Shown piece by piece: positions 46,370-58,764 of a stretch of DNA of 64,000 nucleotides (the stretch's first letter is position 1; each line of letters starts with the position of its first letter). The stretch is from Heterocephalus glaber. Taxonomy: Eukaryota; Chordata; Mammalia; Rodentia; Bathyergidae. The stretch lies in NCBI RefSeq assembly GCF_000247695.1, contig NW_004624734.1:12679565-12743564 (forward strand), in the 5' to 3' direction. A model generated the notes under the pieces. The model made no database searches. It saw only the letters and a list, made by a program, of their open reading frames with translations, and was not told the origin of the DNA. The position numbers and the translations under genes are program-made.

Positions 46370-47235
46370 TAAGAGGAAGAGATTAAACCCACTTTATAAA
46401 ATAAACAGTTTCAAGATATTTAAATGTTAACTAATGAATGAAATAAGTTACATTGCATTTTAAAGATTTATTGAAGCAGGCCTAAAGAGTCCTTGTCAAA
46501 ACAAACTAGAAAAAAGTTTATAGGTTAAATTATTATATTGCACATAAATTATTTACTGGGGGCAGTGCATTTTTAGTCATAGGACCACTACTACTCAGAC
46601 TAGTATAGTAAGAGCTTGTAAAAGCCCATCCTTGTGCTATCTACATTACAGTCATTCATGGGTCAAAATACTACCAAAGACACAAAATGAGTGCCAAAAA
46701 GAGAAGTCAACATAGACTAATATGTCATAAAACACCCAACATAGCAGAGAGCTCATTGGTTGAGAATGTATGCTTTATAGTACAACAATGCTCATTGGAC
46801 AATAGCAATAGCAAATTTTGTTATATTTTCTCTTATTGGCTGGGAGCACATGATTGCAGTGCATGGGGAAAAACAGATGTTAGATTGTAATAGGCATTGT
46901 GTGGAGATATTTTCTCAATACTTATGCATATTAAATACTTCAGAGACAAATAGCCTTATAACAAATTAATGCTCTGTGGGGACTTTACTAAGTGTAGTGT
47001 GCATTTACTTGAAAAAAATTATTTTTTTTGTCAATTTTGTGCGTGTGAAAAAATTATTTTTATTAGAATCAATCTTTAATGCAGACTTTTCATGATTTCA
47101 GACTTTGCAGTCTTCTCATGCCAAGTTGTCCTAGTGATTGCTAAATAAGAAAATCTGTATTTTAAAACAGAATATAACCACTTGTGTAGAATTTTCTTGT
47201 CATATGGAGTATTAGTGTGAACTTAGAAATTCTGA
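46370..47235. other. AT-rich unique DNA, nothing assigned
   Basis: No exon or clear repeat. Confidence 0.35.
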
Positions 47236-47239
47236 GGGA

Positions 47240-47345
47240 TTGGCTGCCTGATTTTGTAAATAAAGTTTTATTGGAACACAGCTACACTCTTAGATCTTGG
47301 CTGTGGCTGCCTGCATAATGTAAAAACACAGTTGAATCCTCAAAA
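47240..47345 (+). repeat. hAT-type DNA transposon fossil
   Basis: 'gtaaataaagttttattgg', 'aacacagctacactc', 'ggctgtggctgcctgc'. Same family as 33010-33188. Confidence 0.65.
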
Positions 47346-47559
47346 TCTAAAATGCTTCCTTTCTCTGTAGAGGAAAAAAGATTGTGACCCCACCCTACCT
47401 TATAGACACTCCTAATGTTTTTGTTCTTTTAGATAGGGGGATTTTTCTGGATTCACAGTATAAATTGACATGAACTACTTACCTTTATCTCAGAATCTTC
47501 AAAAATAAACCACTCCACCATCCCTTTGAATGTTTTAAAGAAAGAATTTCTTACACTAG

Positions 47560-47870
47560 CACTATCCTGTATAAAGATAGTACAAGCTTCTTAAGCAATT
47601 TTAAATTTAAAATTTTTAGTAGCCACACTAAAAAGAAACAGGCCAAATTAATTTTAATAATATTTTACTTAACCCAATATATCCCAAATATATTTCAACA
47701 CACAATCAATAGACAAAATTAGTAACAACATATTTTAATTTTTTTTTGTTATTGTTTTAAGCCTTCAAAGTCCAGGTGATAGTTTATATTTACAGCACAC
47801 CTTGAATCAGAATAGCCACAGTTCAAGTGCTCAATAACTACCTGTAGTTGGTGTCTGTTGGGTAGCTCAG
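47560..47870. repeat. hAT-Charlie-type fossil
   Basis: 'ttttagtagccacactaaaa', 'acccaatatatcccaaa', 'cacagttcaagtgctcaa'. Related to 22655-23040. Confidence 0.65.
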
Positions 47871-48029
47871 GCCTAAAGGCAGGGGAAAGCTAATGGTTTT
47901 CTACATTAGCTTCTAATGTGCTATAATTTCTTCATTTAACTATCATTCAACTTTAAAAATTATAGATAATACAAAGGTAAGACAGAGACTCTGTTCTGAA
48001 TGAGTTTAATTTGCTCAAATATTTATAAC

Positions 48030-48225
48030 TTATGTGCAGTAATGTGTCACTTAATGATGGGGGCATTTTCTGGGAAATACATCATTAGGCTATTTCATGT
48101 GCAAACATCATACATTCACACAACCTTTGTAGGTAATACAGTCTTATGGAACCACCATTGGATACACGATCCACTGCTGACCAAAACATCATTCTGTAGT
48201 GCATGGCTGTGTTTATTCTGCACTT
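48030..48225 (+). repeat. MER2/Tigger-type DNA transposon
   Basis: 'aatgtgtcacttaatgatgg', 'catcattaggctatttcatg', 'cttatggaaccaccattgg', 'ccaaaacatcattctgtag', ending 'gcatggctgt', the layout of a short non-autonomous Tigger element. The 88-codon frame here is not a gene. Confidence 0.7.
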
Positions 48226-48229
48226 TTCT

Positions 48230-49535
48230 GAGCATCAAAATGTGCATTGATGGTAGGAGATATTAGAAATAGTCTGCTAGGCTTGTGAAAGAACTTTCTC
48301 TAGGGAGAGAATAGACCAGATCAGGAATAGGACTACCAAAGAAGACAGGAGGGCATTTTAATCTTAAAACACTGTATATATGACTTCACTTTTGGTTTTT
48401 TGAGCCAGAAAAAGTCAGCATCCAGAAGCTGATGGTTCCCTACAGATGGCCTCTGTACATAGATGGTGGCATTAGTGTGAGTTAGACTATAAGCGCTGCT
48501 GGGGTGCAGGAGCCCAACATTCCTTGAATGAATGACTCTCTGAATGCAGCATTTCTTCTTCTTTCTTTTTTTCTTCCTTTAATATCTTCTAAAGAACTGT
48601 CTTCTTTCCATTTAGTTCTCATTCAAATGTACCTTTGAGTTTATGGAATTATGTAATCTGTTACTATGCCATGAATCAGAAGATTTCACATTTATTAATA
48701 TTGTCCATCTTTATCATTCTATATAATCTGGTTGAAAATGTGCTCTCTTTGATTTAGTTAAAAACATCCAGAAGGCAGAGATACTGTCAATAGCAGGAGC
48801 TAGATTAAGAAATAGAGAGAGTTTGCATTAGCACATTATATGTATGTGTGCATCCATGTGTGTGTGTGTGTTGGCTGTATTGAAAATATGTTTGTACCTA
48901 AACCTATTAAATAATTTCCATCTCAGTGGCCAAGGAATACATTCATATACCCTTAGTACTCTTCAAATCCAGAAGCAAACTACTTGGATATTCCACATTG
49001 GATGGAGGTAGCCAATATTTCTGATAAACTGAGAGCCCAGTGCCAAGGGAGAAGGATGGAGGGAGGCAAAAAGGGAGGGAGGGAAGAGAGAGATTAATTT
49101 AGCAGGAGCTGGGCCCCTCATGATTCACTGTAGATGGATACAGGAGAGGGATGGTAATTGTTTGGAATGCCTATTTTCACCTCTCTCTTGCCCATGGCAG
49201 ACATCATCAGTTGACTACTACATTTCTTCCTGCTGAGCACAAATGTGAGTTCAGAAACTCTGTAGACATAACACTCAAGGAAGGCAATATCAAATGATAG
49301 GAACTGGCACACAAAATAAAACCTACTTATCATCTCTGGTGTACAAACTAGTGTTGAAAGTACAGGACAGTGATTAGAAGATAAGAAGGTGCTTATAATA
49401 TTTAATAAAATGTGATTTGTGGAGACCCAATAATGGTTTTAAGAAGATCTGAAGGGGTGAATAAGATGGATTTGTCACGAGGCAGGCAAAGAAGGGGAAG
49501 GATTAAAACAAAATAATGCCCATTGAATATTCATT
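48230..49535. other. unique DNA with short simple repeats
   Basis: A TG microsatellite at about 48858-48871 and a GGA-rich patch at about 49055-49090. No gene seen. Confidence 0.4.
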
Positions 49536-49544
49536 GAACAATTG

Positions 49545-49800
49545 TGATAGTTAACTGTTGTGACAACTAGAGTAAGAAACACCCAACTGACTGGATTAGC
49601 ATAGTTCTGAGTGTGGTTGAATGGATTTACAGAAGACGCACCCTAGGTGTAGGTGGCACCACCTAATAGGCGTGTGGCCTGAATGAATAAAAAGGGCAAC
49701 GAAGAAGGAAGTCTCACTTCAGTTTCTTCAGAGGAGCTCCAGTCTTCGCCACCACCTATATTATACTAAATCTGTTACTGTAGTGAGCCCTGACTGATTC
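49545..49800 (+). repeat. ERVL/MaLR-type LTR
   Basis: 'gtgatagttaactgttgtg', 'caactgactggattagc', 'ggtggcaccacctaatagg', 'tgaatgaataaaaagggc': a solo LTR of an ERVL-type family. Confidence 0.6.
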
Positions 49801-49929
49801 AATTATCAAGAGTACAAAGACTTGAGACTTAGGAGTTTTCTCACTATTTTGGTGTTCTAAATATTTGAGCACTTTCCATTTTTCAAGTTCCTTATTATAA
49901 ACTACAGAACTTTGAAATAATGGAACCTA

Positions 49930-50200
49930 CTAGAACCAGGCATGGTGGCACATGCTTATAATCTAATCCCAGCACGCTGGGAGTGGGAGGAGAGAGATTG
50001 CAAGTTTGAGCCCAGCCTGGGCAGCTTAGTGACGTAGCCAGATACTGTTTCAAAATTTAAAAAATGGGCTGGGGGTGTAGCTCAGTGCAAAAGCCTTGTA
50101 TTCAATCCCCAGAACTACTAAATAAATAAACAAATAAATAAATGGGCTGCGAATGTAGCTGGGTGCAAAGGCCCTTGGGTTTAATCCCTAGTACTACAAA
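49930..50200 (+). repeat. B1-ID composite SINE plus second ID
   Basis: B1-like left part ('ggcatggtggcacatgctta', 'gagcccagcctgggcagc') continues into an ID-like right part ('ggctgggggtgtagctcag', 'tcaatccccagaac'), an AAAT tail (about 50119-50142), then a further ID-like unit ('gggctgcgaatgtagctggg'). This composite is a marker of squirrel/beaver-related rodents. Confidence 0.8.
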
Positions 50201-50650
50201 ATGTCAACTACCACTATTATTGAAACTATTCTGAAGAAAAGGGACATCTTCCTCAGCCTCTCCACTAATGATCTATTTATATTGTATGAATAAGTTTTAC
50301 AAATCTATGCACCACTTTGTTTCCCTGCATAATTACCCTTTTAGGCATTATGTTACTCTTGCTTTGTTTTGCTTGGGCATTGCTATTTAATTACAAAAGA
50401 CATCTAAATGAATATTGGCCCTGCTGCTTTGAAGTTCATTTGCTGTTTATTGACTTTTCAGTGTTATAAGCAAAACAACATTTATTTTCCTATCAACTAT
50501 TCATATAATGTTATTCACTTTAGGTCATCTTTCCTAGAGTATATTGCTCCACCTTTTATTCTTGTCACTTATTTTTAAACAAAGAATCCATTCTACAAAG
50601 AAAAAGGAATAAAGTCTTAGCTCCTGTCCTTATATATGTTAAAGAAAATA

Positions 50651-50730
50651 GGGGCTGGGGATTTAGCTCAATGGTTCCACCGCCTGCCTTGCAAGTGGAA
50701 GGACCCGAGTTTGATCCCCGGTACCAAAAA
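50651..50730 (+). repeat. ID-type SINE
   Basis: Sense copy, GGGGATTTAGCTCAATGGTTCC to CCCCGGTACC. It contributes the first 20 codons of an apparent frame at 50671-50865. Confidence 0.92.
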
Positions 50731-51259
50731 GAAAACAAAACTTTTTTTGCAGCAATAACTCACCTACCTAGAGGTCATTTTTCCAATAATCTCAGCCATA
50801 GAGAGCACAGCTCAAAGAAAAAACCTGGGAGAAGTTATAATAAATTCCATAGAGCCATTCACTGAGCTCATGGAGTTTATTCCTTCTTCTTACTCTGACA
50901 TTCAACAACTGTCTTCTTCCATTTTATATGTGATTCTAATAAACCTGGTGAGCTGGTTTCTTAGCCCACAGAAGATTAGAAAGAACTAAGTTGCAGGAGA
51001 TCAAGAGGCTCCTAGAAATTGACAAGATGACTAGCAATGAAAAGAAGTAGAAAAAGAATTGGATGTAAGTATTCAAAAATTATGGTAACTAGGGGTTATT
51101 CTGTATTTGGCTAATTAGTCCTACATACTGTAGCAATAATCTCCATGACCCTAGAAATCATGTTCCTAATTACATCTCTGAGCCATCAGGGTTATTTCAT
51201 GTTCAATATTTTCTATTGGAGAGAGGTAGGAATATAATCTAAGAGCCTTCTGAATGATG

Positions 51260-51430
51260 AAAGTGATATAGTAAAATGGAAAGAGGATGGGCTATATGTA
51301 GTAAGACTCATCTTTTTGGTTCTTAGTCCTTTCTACTTCCTGTGGGAAGTAGACATCTCTTAGTTTAATTTTCTTTACTTACAAAATGGAGAAAATAATT
51401 AAGGAGATAATGCTCATAAAGTACCTGCAT
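51260..51430 (+). repeat. MIR SINE
   Basis: Weak sense MIR: 'aaagaggatgggctatatg' and 'tctttacttacaaaatgg'. Confidence 0.5.
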
Positions 51431-52309
51431 AGATAAAGGTGGAGTATGGAATCCTCCAAGGAGTGTACAGTACCAAAACTAAAGTTGTGAGTGGAAAGTG
51501 GAGAATCCAAAGAAGGGTGACGCCAAAGGTGAGATGTAGTGGTGGGGTCACACGGTAAGCTATGAGAGGACCTTTAAAGGATACATAAGAGAAGGAAGAG
51601 GGCTTCCTGGAACCCACCTTGTGGACTGACAGGGTACTAGCTGGTTAGGGAAAGATTTCAGGGAACAGTAAATGCTCATCTTCTCTCACAGATCACATGA
51701 AGTTCCTTACTGGATTCTAAGGATGTCTCCTGTTCATTCATTGAGTCAGCTTTCAACAAAGTCTTTGTCTACTACCTATCAGGCCCTGTGCACATTGCTG
51801 GGGATAAAATAGGAAAGTAACTGTGGTTGTTAAAATAATATCAGGACTATTTCCTGCTTTACCACAAACAAAATCTTAGAAAATATGGGTGATCCTCACT
51901 GTAACAGGTGTCAGACTTGAGTTGGCATCAAATTGGGCCAACATTTAACAGCAAGAAGGGAGAATCAGGGCTGGTGTTGAGTGTTTCCTTGGGTTCGAAG
52001 AATTCACTGAACAGAGAAAGGTGTGAGAAAAAGGTCTTGGTCTTCATGGGAAATCAGCAACCAAAATACTTCTCTTCCATTCACTACTGGCATTCATTAG
52101 TGGGGCTTCCATCCCTACAAAGACCTCCCAGACTGTTTTTAGGTCAACACAAGAGAAGGTCCTCCTCACTAGAAGAGTAGGTACTACCTCTGGTTTTCAC
52201 AGGTGGTCCGTATCTACTGACCTAAGATTAAGTCAGATATTCACATTAGGCCAGTCTTCTACCATCTCTGTATTTTTTTGTGGCACAGCAAATTGGACTT
52301 AACCAATAG

Positions 52310-52675
52310 CTGGACGCTAATGGGGAAGGAGAGAGAGAAAAGTCAAGAACAACCCTTACATTTCTGACTGAAGCATCTAGGTAGATAATGAAGCCATTTC
52401 ACTAAATTGGGAAAGGCTAAGAGAAAGCTAATTTGGAGTCGATGGGTAGATTAGGAAATGTATGTCACTTATATTTGCATTGGAGATTTCATTGGCGATC
52501 ATGTTTGAAAGGTAAATTTATATGTGGTGAATAAAAGACATTACTTTATTTCTAAAATGATGTTTATTATTGACTATTTTAAAGATTCAATAAACTACAA
52601 AAGAAAAGGGAGTTTTTAATTTGGGACAGAAAGAAAGGAGGTCATTGAGATTTCTCATATATAAACCATTATCTC
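52310..52675 (-). repeat. L2 LINE fragment
   Basis: Antisense L2 body: 'cttacatttctgactgaagc', 'ggtagataatgaagcc', 'ttgggaaaggctaag'. Confidence 0.6.
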
Positions 52676-52679
52676 ATTA

Positions 52680-52968
52680 GTGGCGGGCCATCCTCACCCA
52701 TTGAGACTAGTAAGGCTAAGACTACCAAGACTAAGACTAAAGATAAGACTAAGACTTTAGATTATCGACCAAGGTTAATGATGCCATCCATATGCCCTTG
52801 CTACTATTGGATCAATATTAGCTAAGCAACTATACTTGTAATCTTACTGGTTGATTATAATTTGACCCACATTGTATCCACCTTGTGACTCTTCTCTACA
52901 AAATTTCTCAGTGAAATGGGCTTGTTGGCAACCCACTCAGGACCCCTCCAGTAAATTTTCCTACTCAG
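52680..52968 (+). mobile_element. second ERV LTR copy ending at the polyadenylation site
   Basis: Shares blocks with the minus-strand LTR at 18665-19322: 'acttgtaatcttactgg' against 'acttgtaaccttattgg', 'cttctct' followed by 'gtgaaatggg', then 'acccactcaggacccc'. Both copies end at 'tttcctact'-like sequence immediately followed by an A-rich run, so this one too appears to be copied from a polyadenylated ERV RNA. U5 is missing. Confidence 0.6.
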
Positions 52969-52999
<31 letters not shown>

Positions 53000-53054
53000 A
53001 ACAGAGAGAGAGAGAGAAAGAAAGAAAGAAAGAAAGAGAGAAAAACAAGAAGGA

Positions 53055-53114
<60 letters not shown>

Positions 53115-53275
53115 AAAAGAAAGAAAGAAAGAAAGAGGGCTGGGGATTTAGCTCAGTGGTTTTGCTGCCTGCTGCGCAAGTGCAAGGACCTGAGTTCGAT
53201 CCCCAGCACCAAAAAAAAAAGAAAGAGAGAGAGAGGGAGAGAAAGAGAGAAAGAGAAAGAAAGAAAGAGGAGGTC
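52967..53275 (+). repeat. GAAA/GA microsatellite with SINE inside
   Basis: GA units at 52977-53020, GAAA units to 53136, an ID-type SINE (53137-53220, GGGCTGGGGATTTAGCTCAG) and more GA/GAAA to 53270. It creates low-complexity Lys/Arg/Glu or Phe/Leu/Ser frames on both strands that are not genes. Confidence 0.95.
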
Positions 53276-53439
53276 AAAATCCATGTAAGGAGTTCTGGGT
53301 ACCTAGTCACAGTTCTGCCAAATAGAACACAAAACCATCTCACATTATCTTAAAATTTATTTTCTTCTTTTTATTGATTTTGGCTTTGGCAAGTCTTAGA
53401 ATTATAATTTTGAAGACTCCAGGGATTCCCAAATAATCA

Positions 53440-53505
53440 CCCACTTCATTTTACTAATTGGGAAATTAAAGCTCAAAGAGGTTAAATGATGCTTGTAGTT
53501 TATTT
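53440..53505 (-). repeat. MIR fragment
   Basis: 'tttactaattgggaaatt', 'aaagctcaaagaggtt'. Confidence 0.5.
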
Positions 53506-53893
53506 ATTGTATTGTAGCAGACCGCTTACTGGACATAGGCCCTGGGAAAAGACACAGCTGTGCTTTTTCAGAAAAGACTCACAGGTGGAATAACATCTGG
53601 AATATGATATGTGGAATATCTCACACTGCTATCAAGAGTTTCATAAACAGATCAGCCATAGTTTCATAAAAGGAATTAATTGGTCAGTTATTGCCACACT
53701 GTTTTATCTGCAGTGTCTAGATTAGCTCTTTTCTGATAAATTTCATAGCAGTCTGAATATCAGTTTCAACCTTTGCCTCTTACTTTCTGTTTGCCAACAC
53801 TAAACACACAAGGGTGTTCCCTGAACTCTCACGGCTTCTTTCTGTACCACTCTGACTTAGCACCAGGACACACATTTTAGTTTACCTAATAAA

Positions 53894-53897
<4 letters not shown>

Positions 53898-53929
<32 letters not shown>
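53898..53929 (+). repeat. TG microsatellite
   Basis: About 15 perfect TG units. Confidence 0.97.
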
Positions 53930-53931
<2 letters not shown>

Positions 53932-53959
53932 CTCCAGGTCTAAGGAATTTTACTGCTCT

Positions 53960-54300
53960 ATTTAACAACTCAGTAAATGGGATTTTACATTTTTTAACCT
54001 CTCTATGATGAAGAAATGATTGGTCTTTTAATTTAAAACATTATTTTAAAAAGAAGGATGCATCAGCTACATTAAATTCTGCATAAAAATGTGTCTGCTA
54101 ATTCATTTTTCACTCAGCCAACCAGTCTGCCAATGAAGCTGCATCTTTATTTGAATTCAAATTGATTGTGAAATATTTTAAGCAATATATTTGCAGTTTC
54201 CCTTTTTTCCTAAATATTTGATCATTTAAAATCCAGTACTGCACAGAGTGTAATTATCTCTTTCAATAAATATTTATCATAACTTTGAAGCTAAGTGGTA
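53960..54300. other. repeat-free AT-rich block
   Basis: No transposon sequence recognised. Has a candidate regulatory look with POU/homeodomain-like AT motifs. No coding signal. Confidence 0.28.
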
Positions 54301-54344
54301 CTATTTTAGAAGCAGAAGGTAAATGAAAATGTACCAAACCAAGT

Positions 54345-54510
54345 AAGGAAACCCTGCAGGCTGACAGACTGCGACTGTCAAGGAGGCGTTTGCCTTCTCT
54401 GGGTCTCAGTTTCCCTATTTATCAGATAATACGACTGGACTGGAGGCTCTTTAATGTCCCTTCCGGGTCTAGGGTGTCATATTTTTATGTGCTTAACCTG
54501 ACCAAGAAAG
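54345..54510 (+). repeat. MIR SINE
   Basis: 'ttctctgggtctcagtttcc', 'ctatttatcagataatacg', 'atgtcccttccgggtctag'. Confidence 0.7.
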
Positions 54511-54514
54511 ACGG

Positions 54515-55615
54515 GAGTGTTAGTTCCCAAACTTCTAATAACACCCAAATAACAATGATTTCCAAATTTGTATGTAGCCTAATTTCTCTCCAGAATGCCA
54601 AATGTGTGTACCAAATGATCTATTTGCTATATCTGCTTGGATGCTGGATAAACATCTCTAATGAAACATGGCTAAAGCAGCATTTTCTATCCACTCCATC
54701 TTCTGTCTGACACCAAATTAGCTGATCTTGGGTTTTCTGATTTAGAGGGATGGTTTCACCATCCACCTGGATGCTCCAGCCAGAAATCTAGGGATTATTA
54801 TTGATTTCTTTCTTTCCTTTCTCATTAACATCCAGCTACTGGCAAGTCCTATTAGCTCTACCGCCAAAAGCTATCTTGAGTCTTGCCAGTCATGTTCATC
54901 TCCACCCTCATTGCCCCCATCCAAGCCCACACTATTCTGCCCCTGTACTTACCTTGGCTCTAGCTTCCAGTCTTGCTCTCTGCAAAGTACCATTTACATA
55001 AAAGCTAAAATGCTATTTCAAAATATAAATTAGACTCTGTACCTCTTCCACTTAAAATGCTCCAGTAGCTTTTTATCATACTTAAAATAAGTCTGAAATC
55101 CTTACTCTGACTTATAAAGGCCTAACTGATCTGACTCCTGTATTTGTCCCCTTTGTCTCTTGCCTCATTTCTTTCACATTCAACCTCTTGGTTCCAGTAA
55201 CTCTGACCTTATTTCCCTACATTTCATATACCAACCCCATTCTTCTGGTGGGTCCTGGCACCAGCTCTGCTCTCTGCCTCAACTGCTTTTCCCATAATCA
55301 CACGACTGTTTCCTTCTTGTCATTCAATTATCACCATAGGAGTCACCTTCTACAAAGGAAGCTTTTCCTACTCATCCAATGTGAAGTAGCCAAGTTACTC
55401 TTTTTTAATGTCATTCTATTTTAATCACCAGCAGAGTGCCCATGACTATCTGCTAGTTTTCTTGCTTTTCATTTATTTATCTTTTGCTGTCTTTCCCCAA
55501 TGAAATGTTAGTACAGACACCTTATTTTGATTGCAAAAATATCCTTAGCCCCAGAACAGTGCTGGAACAGAAGGATCTCAAATACTTGCTGCATGGGTAC
55601 TGGATGAAAGAAATG
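54515..55615 (+). repeat. long L2 LINE copy
   Basis: About 1.1 kb of sense L2: 'caaatttgtatgtagcc', 'atctagggattattattg', 'ctggcaagtcctattagctc', 'ggcctaactgatctgactcc', 'ggaagcttttcctactc', 'cagaacagtgctggaac', 'gatctcaaatacttgctgc'. Pieces of open frame (54390-54710, 54801-55001, 55188-55424) are decayed L2 ORF2. Confidence 0.8.
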
Positions 55616-56078
55616 TCTTTGAACTGCAAGAACCCCTGATGGGATAAGCCAGATAGTGATATTTGTCTCCCCTTTGTTGATCTAACTGTACAGATATTTT
55701 CAAGTTTAATCGTAATTCTTCTTCCTCTATGAAATCTTCATCAACTCACCTCTCCTAAAAGGCTGCAGTGTGGCTCAGACCACACATTTTAACACTGATG
55801 CTCACACAGTCTTGTTTAAAGTTTCCTGGCGTGAATTTGTGTAGAATTCTTCAAAGTCTTGGAGGGCAGAGATGAACTCTTATAATTTTTCTGGGGTTTT
55901 TTTATACTTAGCACTACACAGAGCATATTTATATATTTGCTGCCTGATTGGAATCTAAATTTCATACAACTTCTCTTGTAAATTGAGCCATGAAGGGAAA
56001 ACATTTTGACAAGCCCACAAGGATTTGTTTTAACTTGAGGGCCATGGAGTTCACGATTCTCCATATTTTGCCATATTT

Positions 56079-56081
<3 letters not shown>

Positions 56082-56119
<38 letters not shown>
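56082..56119 (+). repeat. GT microsatellite
   Basis: About 19 GT units. It explains the Thr/His-rich minus frames at 55816-56189. Confidence 0.97.
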
Positions 56120-56120
<1 letters not shown>

Positions 56121-56129
56121 TAAAATTCT

Positions 56130-57700
56130 CAAAGCAGTGTGAAATCCACAACAGATTAAGAAATATCTGAATTTGACCTCATGGTCCACTCATTAATTCT
56201 CCATCTCATTTTGCTGTACATTTTCCTGTTTTAATCCAGAAAATTCGAATTTACATTTTATAAGGCATCACAGGCCATTTCCCCTTGACACCCATATTTG
56301 AGTCCTGGCAGAGAAAATTTGCCTTTTTTTCTTTTTGGAACAACAATAACAGCAACAACAAAGTTCAATCCTAATCATTCCAAGACAATTATAAGAAGTA
56401 AGACATGCACCACTACATTTCTGACAGGCTTTTACAATTTAGTTTTATTATTCAGCTCTTACTAAAATGTTAATCCCCTGAGAAAGAGAGGGGGGAAATA
56501 TCTGTTTGAGTTCTTCAGCACAATTATTTTATAAGAAATAGGAAGAAAAAAAAGAAATAGGAAGTAAATAACTCAGATGTATAATTGCAAAAATATAGTA
56601 AGAAAGGGGATGGCCAGAAATCCCCTGATGCCACTGGATAGAGAAGGGGGCTGTGGAGCAAGTGGCTTCTAAAAAGTATGACGAGCAGATGTAGCAATTG
56701 GGAGGGTAGATAGGTACACCTTCCTCAACCCATGAGGTATGGGACAATAGGGTTAAGTCAGCAGGAATGGAAGCTGGCTTTTCTGGTGATACGTATCCTA
56801 ATATGATGGCCTAGCAATAATTTTTAGAGCAATGTTAGAACACATCCATCCCAATAAATGAACATCTCTATCTTGATGTTAACAAAAATAAATCCTACCA
56901 CACGATGTAGCCCATGTGACTTTCTGCCAATAAAAAATACAAAGGGGTTTTTTATATGATAAACTTTTCATTTTTTAAACTTTTTAAACTTTTCTCAGCA
57001 ATGTCAGTAGACCTGCTATTGGAATTCTTTCCTAGAAATTAAAATAATAGACTCTGGTCCTGGCTTACATTAATGGGGCAGACTAGGTGGGTGATTTCTA
57101 AACTACATTTCTTCCACTAAATTTTTATGAAAAGGAAACACACTTTTTTCTAGTCCAATTTCCCCATTTTGCTTAGCAGATTTTCTGAAAAGGTAACACA
57201 TGGTGACTGATTCCAATTGTAGACAGCATGATCCAGGCTGCGTAATTATGAAGAAAGTGGCCATTTGTAAAGAAATGCTCCAGTGTTTAAAGCCATGGTT
57301 GACTGGTGGACCCAGAAGAGTGCCCTGGGCTGCCTGGATTACCCACTCTGTGCTTTATTTCAGCCCTGGGATGGGGCATTGTTTGCTCCTCTGAATCCTA
57401 GGAAGATCATAGGGCTGATTCCTAAAGCTTATCTTAAAACTTCAGCCTCTGCATATGTCACTCTTCCTTCTATTTGTGTTCAAATATCAAAACTTGTCTT
57501 GCTCGAAAGCCACAGTATATTCCTTGATTCATATGTCTGATAAATGATAACTGCATTCTTACTAAATCATCTAGTAGCACAGCCCAAGGGCTGGGGACCC
57601 TTTATTCATCAATGAACAATCTTAATTCTCTGTCTCAGATCCCGTATTCATGTGGCCCGTACTCAGCCAGAGACAAGGTCATGGGAGAGCAGGCATTTGC
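56130..57700. other. unique DNA, nothing assigned
   Basis: Frames of 62-85 codons (for example 57283-57540 plus) have no recognisable domain or splice pair. Confidence 0.35.
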
Positions 57701-57722
57701 TCCAGCAAGGGCCGTCACAGCA

Positions 57723-57854
57723 CCTGTGGCTGGTTTGGCTCTGTCTTGGTCCAGTTGTAGAGCCAGTTGTAAGTCTGGGTCTGAGTCTTGATGCTTTCCA
57801 GCCTGCCCTGTCCTGCTTTAGCTACTAGGCTGGCTCCATCCTGCTGGATACTGG
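57723..57854 (-). CDS. weak candidate exon
   Basis: On the minus strand an acceptor (AGTCATATTTTGCAG) precedes a 132-bp stop-free segment of 44 codons (SSIQQDGASLVAKAGQGRLE... ending TEPNQPQ) and a donor-like CAG|GTGCTG. Both ends are phase 0. It cannot follow the 62065-62191 exon directly, because that one ends in phase 1 and the required frame here has a stop. If the donor is not used, the frame stops three codons later, so it could instead be a terminal exon. Family unknown. Confidence 0.2.
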
Positions 57855-57961
57855 ACTGCAAAATATGACTTTTCAAGAATAGATCATTAAAATTTTTCTT
57901 GCCCAAGATCTGGACTTGTCCTAGACCAGCAGGCTAGAGAACTCTGTAAAATGTGAAGGTT

Positions 57962-58052
57962 GGGCCAGGGATTTAGCTTGGTGGTTCCGCTGCCTGCTGT
58001 GCAAGCACAAGGACCCGAGTTCAATCCCCAGTACCCCCCCCCCAAAAAAAGA
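57962..58052 (+). repeat. ID-type SINE
   Basis: Sense copy with a C9A7 tail. Imperfect target duplicates GTRAAGGTTG. Confidence 0.9.
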
Positions 58053-58764
58053 AAAAGAGTAAAGGTTGAACCTTAGCTACTGCCACACAGGAGGAGGTGG
58101 TGGTTTTAGCTGAGAAGGGAGGTGACAGCAGAAGCAGGAGGAGGAGCGTACTTAGGGACAGGAAAATAAGCCTCTGCTGAGAACAGAAAAGCATGGAAAG
58201 AAGAATAGAATGCTAGCTTAGCTCAATACTCCTCTTTTATTTCTCTTCTAGTGATTCCCAAGCCCAAATGGGGTTCAGGTTCATTGTCTGAAATGCATCT
58301 GACGTGGGTGATCCAGGAAGTAGAGCTGTGGAGTTTACAACTACCAGTGGCCAGGGAACATGGCATCACAGAAGTCTTGTTCACACCCAGAAAAGGGTCT
58401 AGGCTGAGCACAGAAAGGCCACTCAGAAGTAACACATTCTCAGACTAAGCTTTTTTAAAAAAAAAAAAACCTTAAGGTATGAAAGCAATGTATAGATATT
58501 TAAAAATGTAAACAAAAAATGACTTTACTAAAATTGTTCAAGATTTATAAAGGTACAAAAGATACACAATTACACACTGTTCTTGTGTTAATGAAGGGAT
58601 ATCAAGCTATACAAGAAAAACGTCTTGTTTTTAAGGAGTTGTTATTTAATAAATCATATAAAGCCTATTGACCATAAGGAAGTATCCAGTAGGTCATATG
58701 AGCTGCAAAAATAAAAGCACCTCAGAAGTGTTCTTCTAAGGATGACCCATAATCCCATCTATGT

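Noticed and set aside
52855..53353. Long low-complexity frames of 138 and 162 codons
   Set aside because: Translations of the GAAA/GA microsatellite and SINE; no protein.
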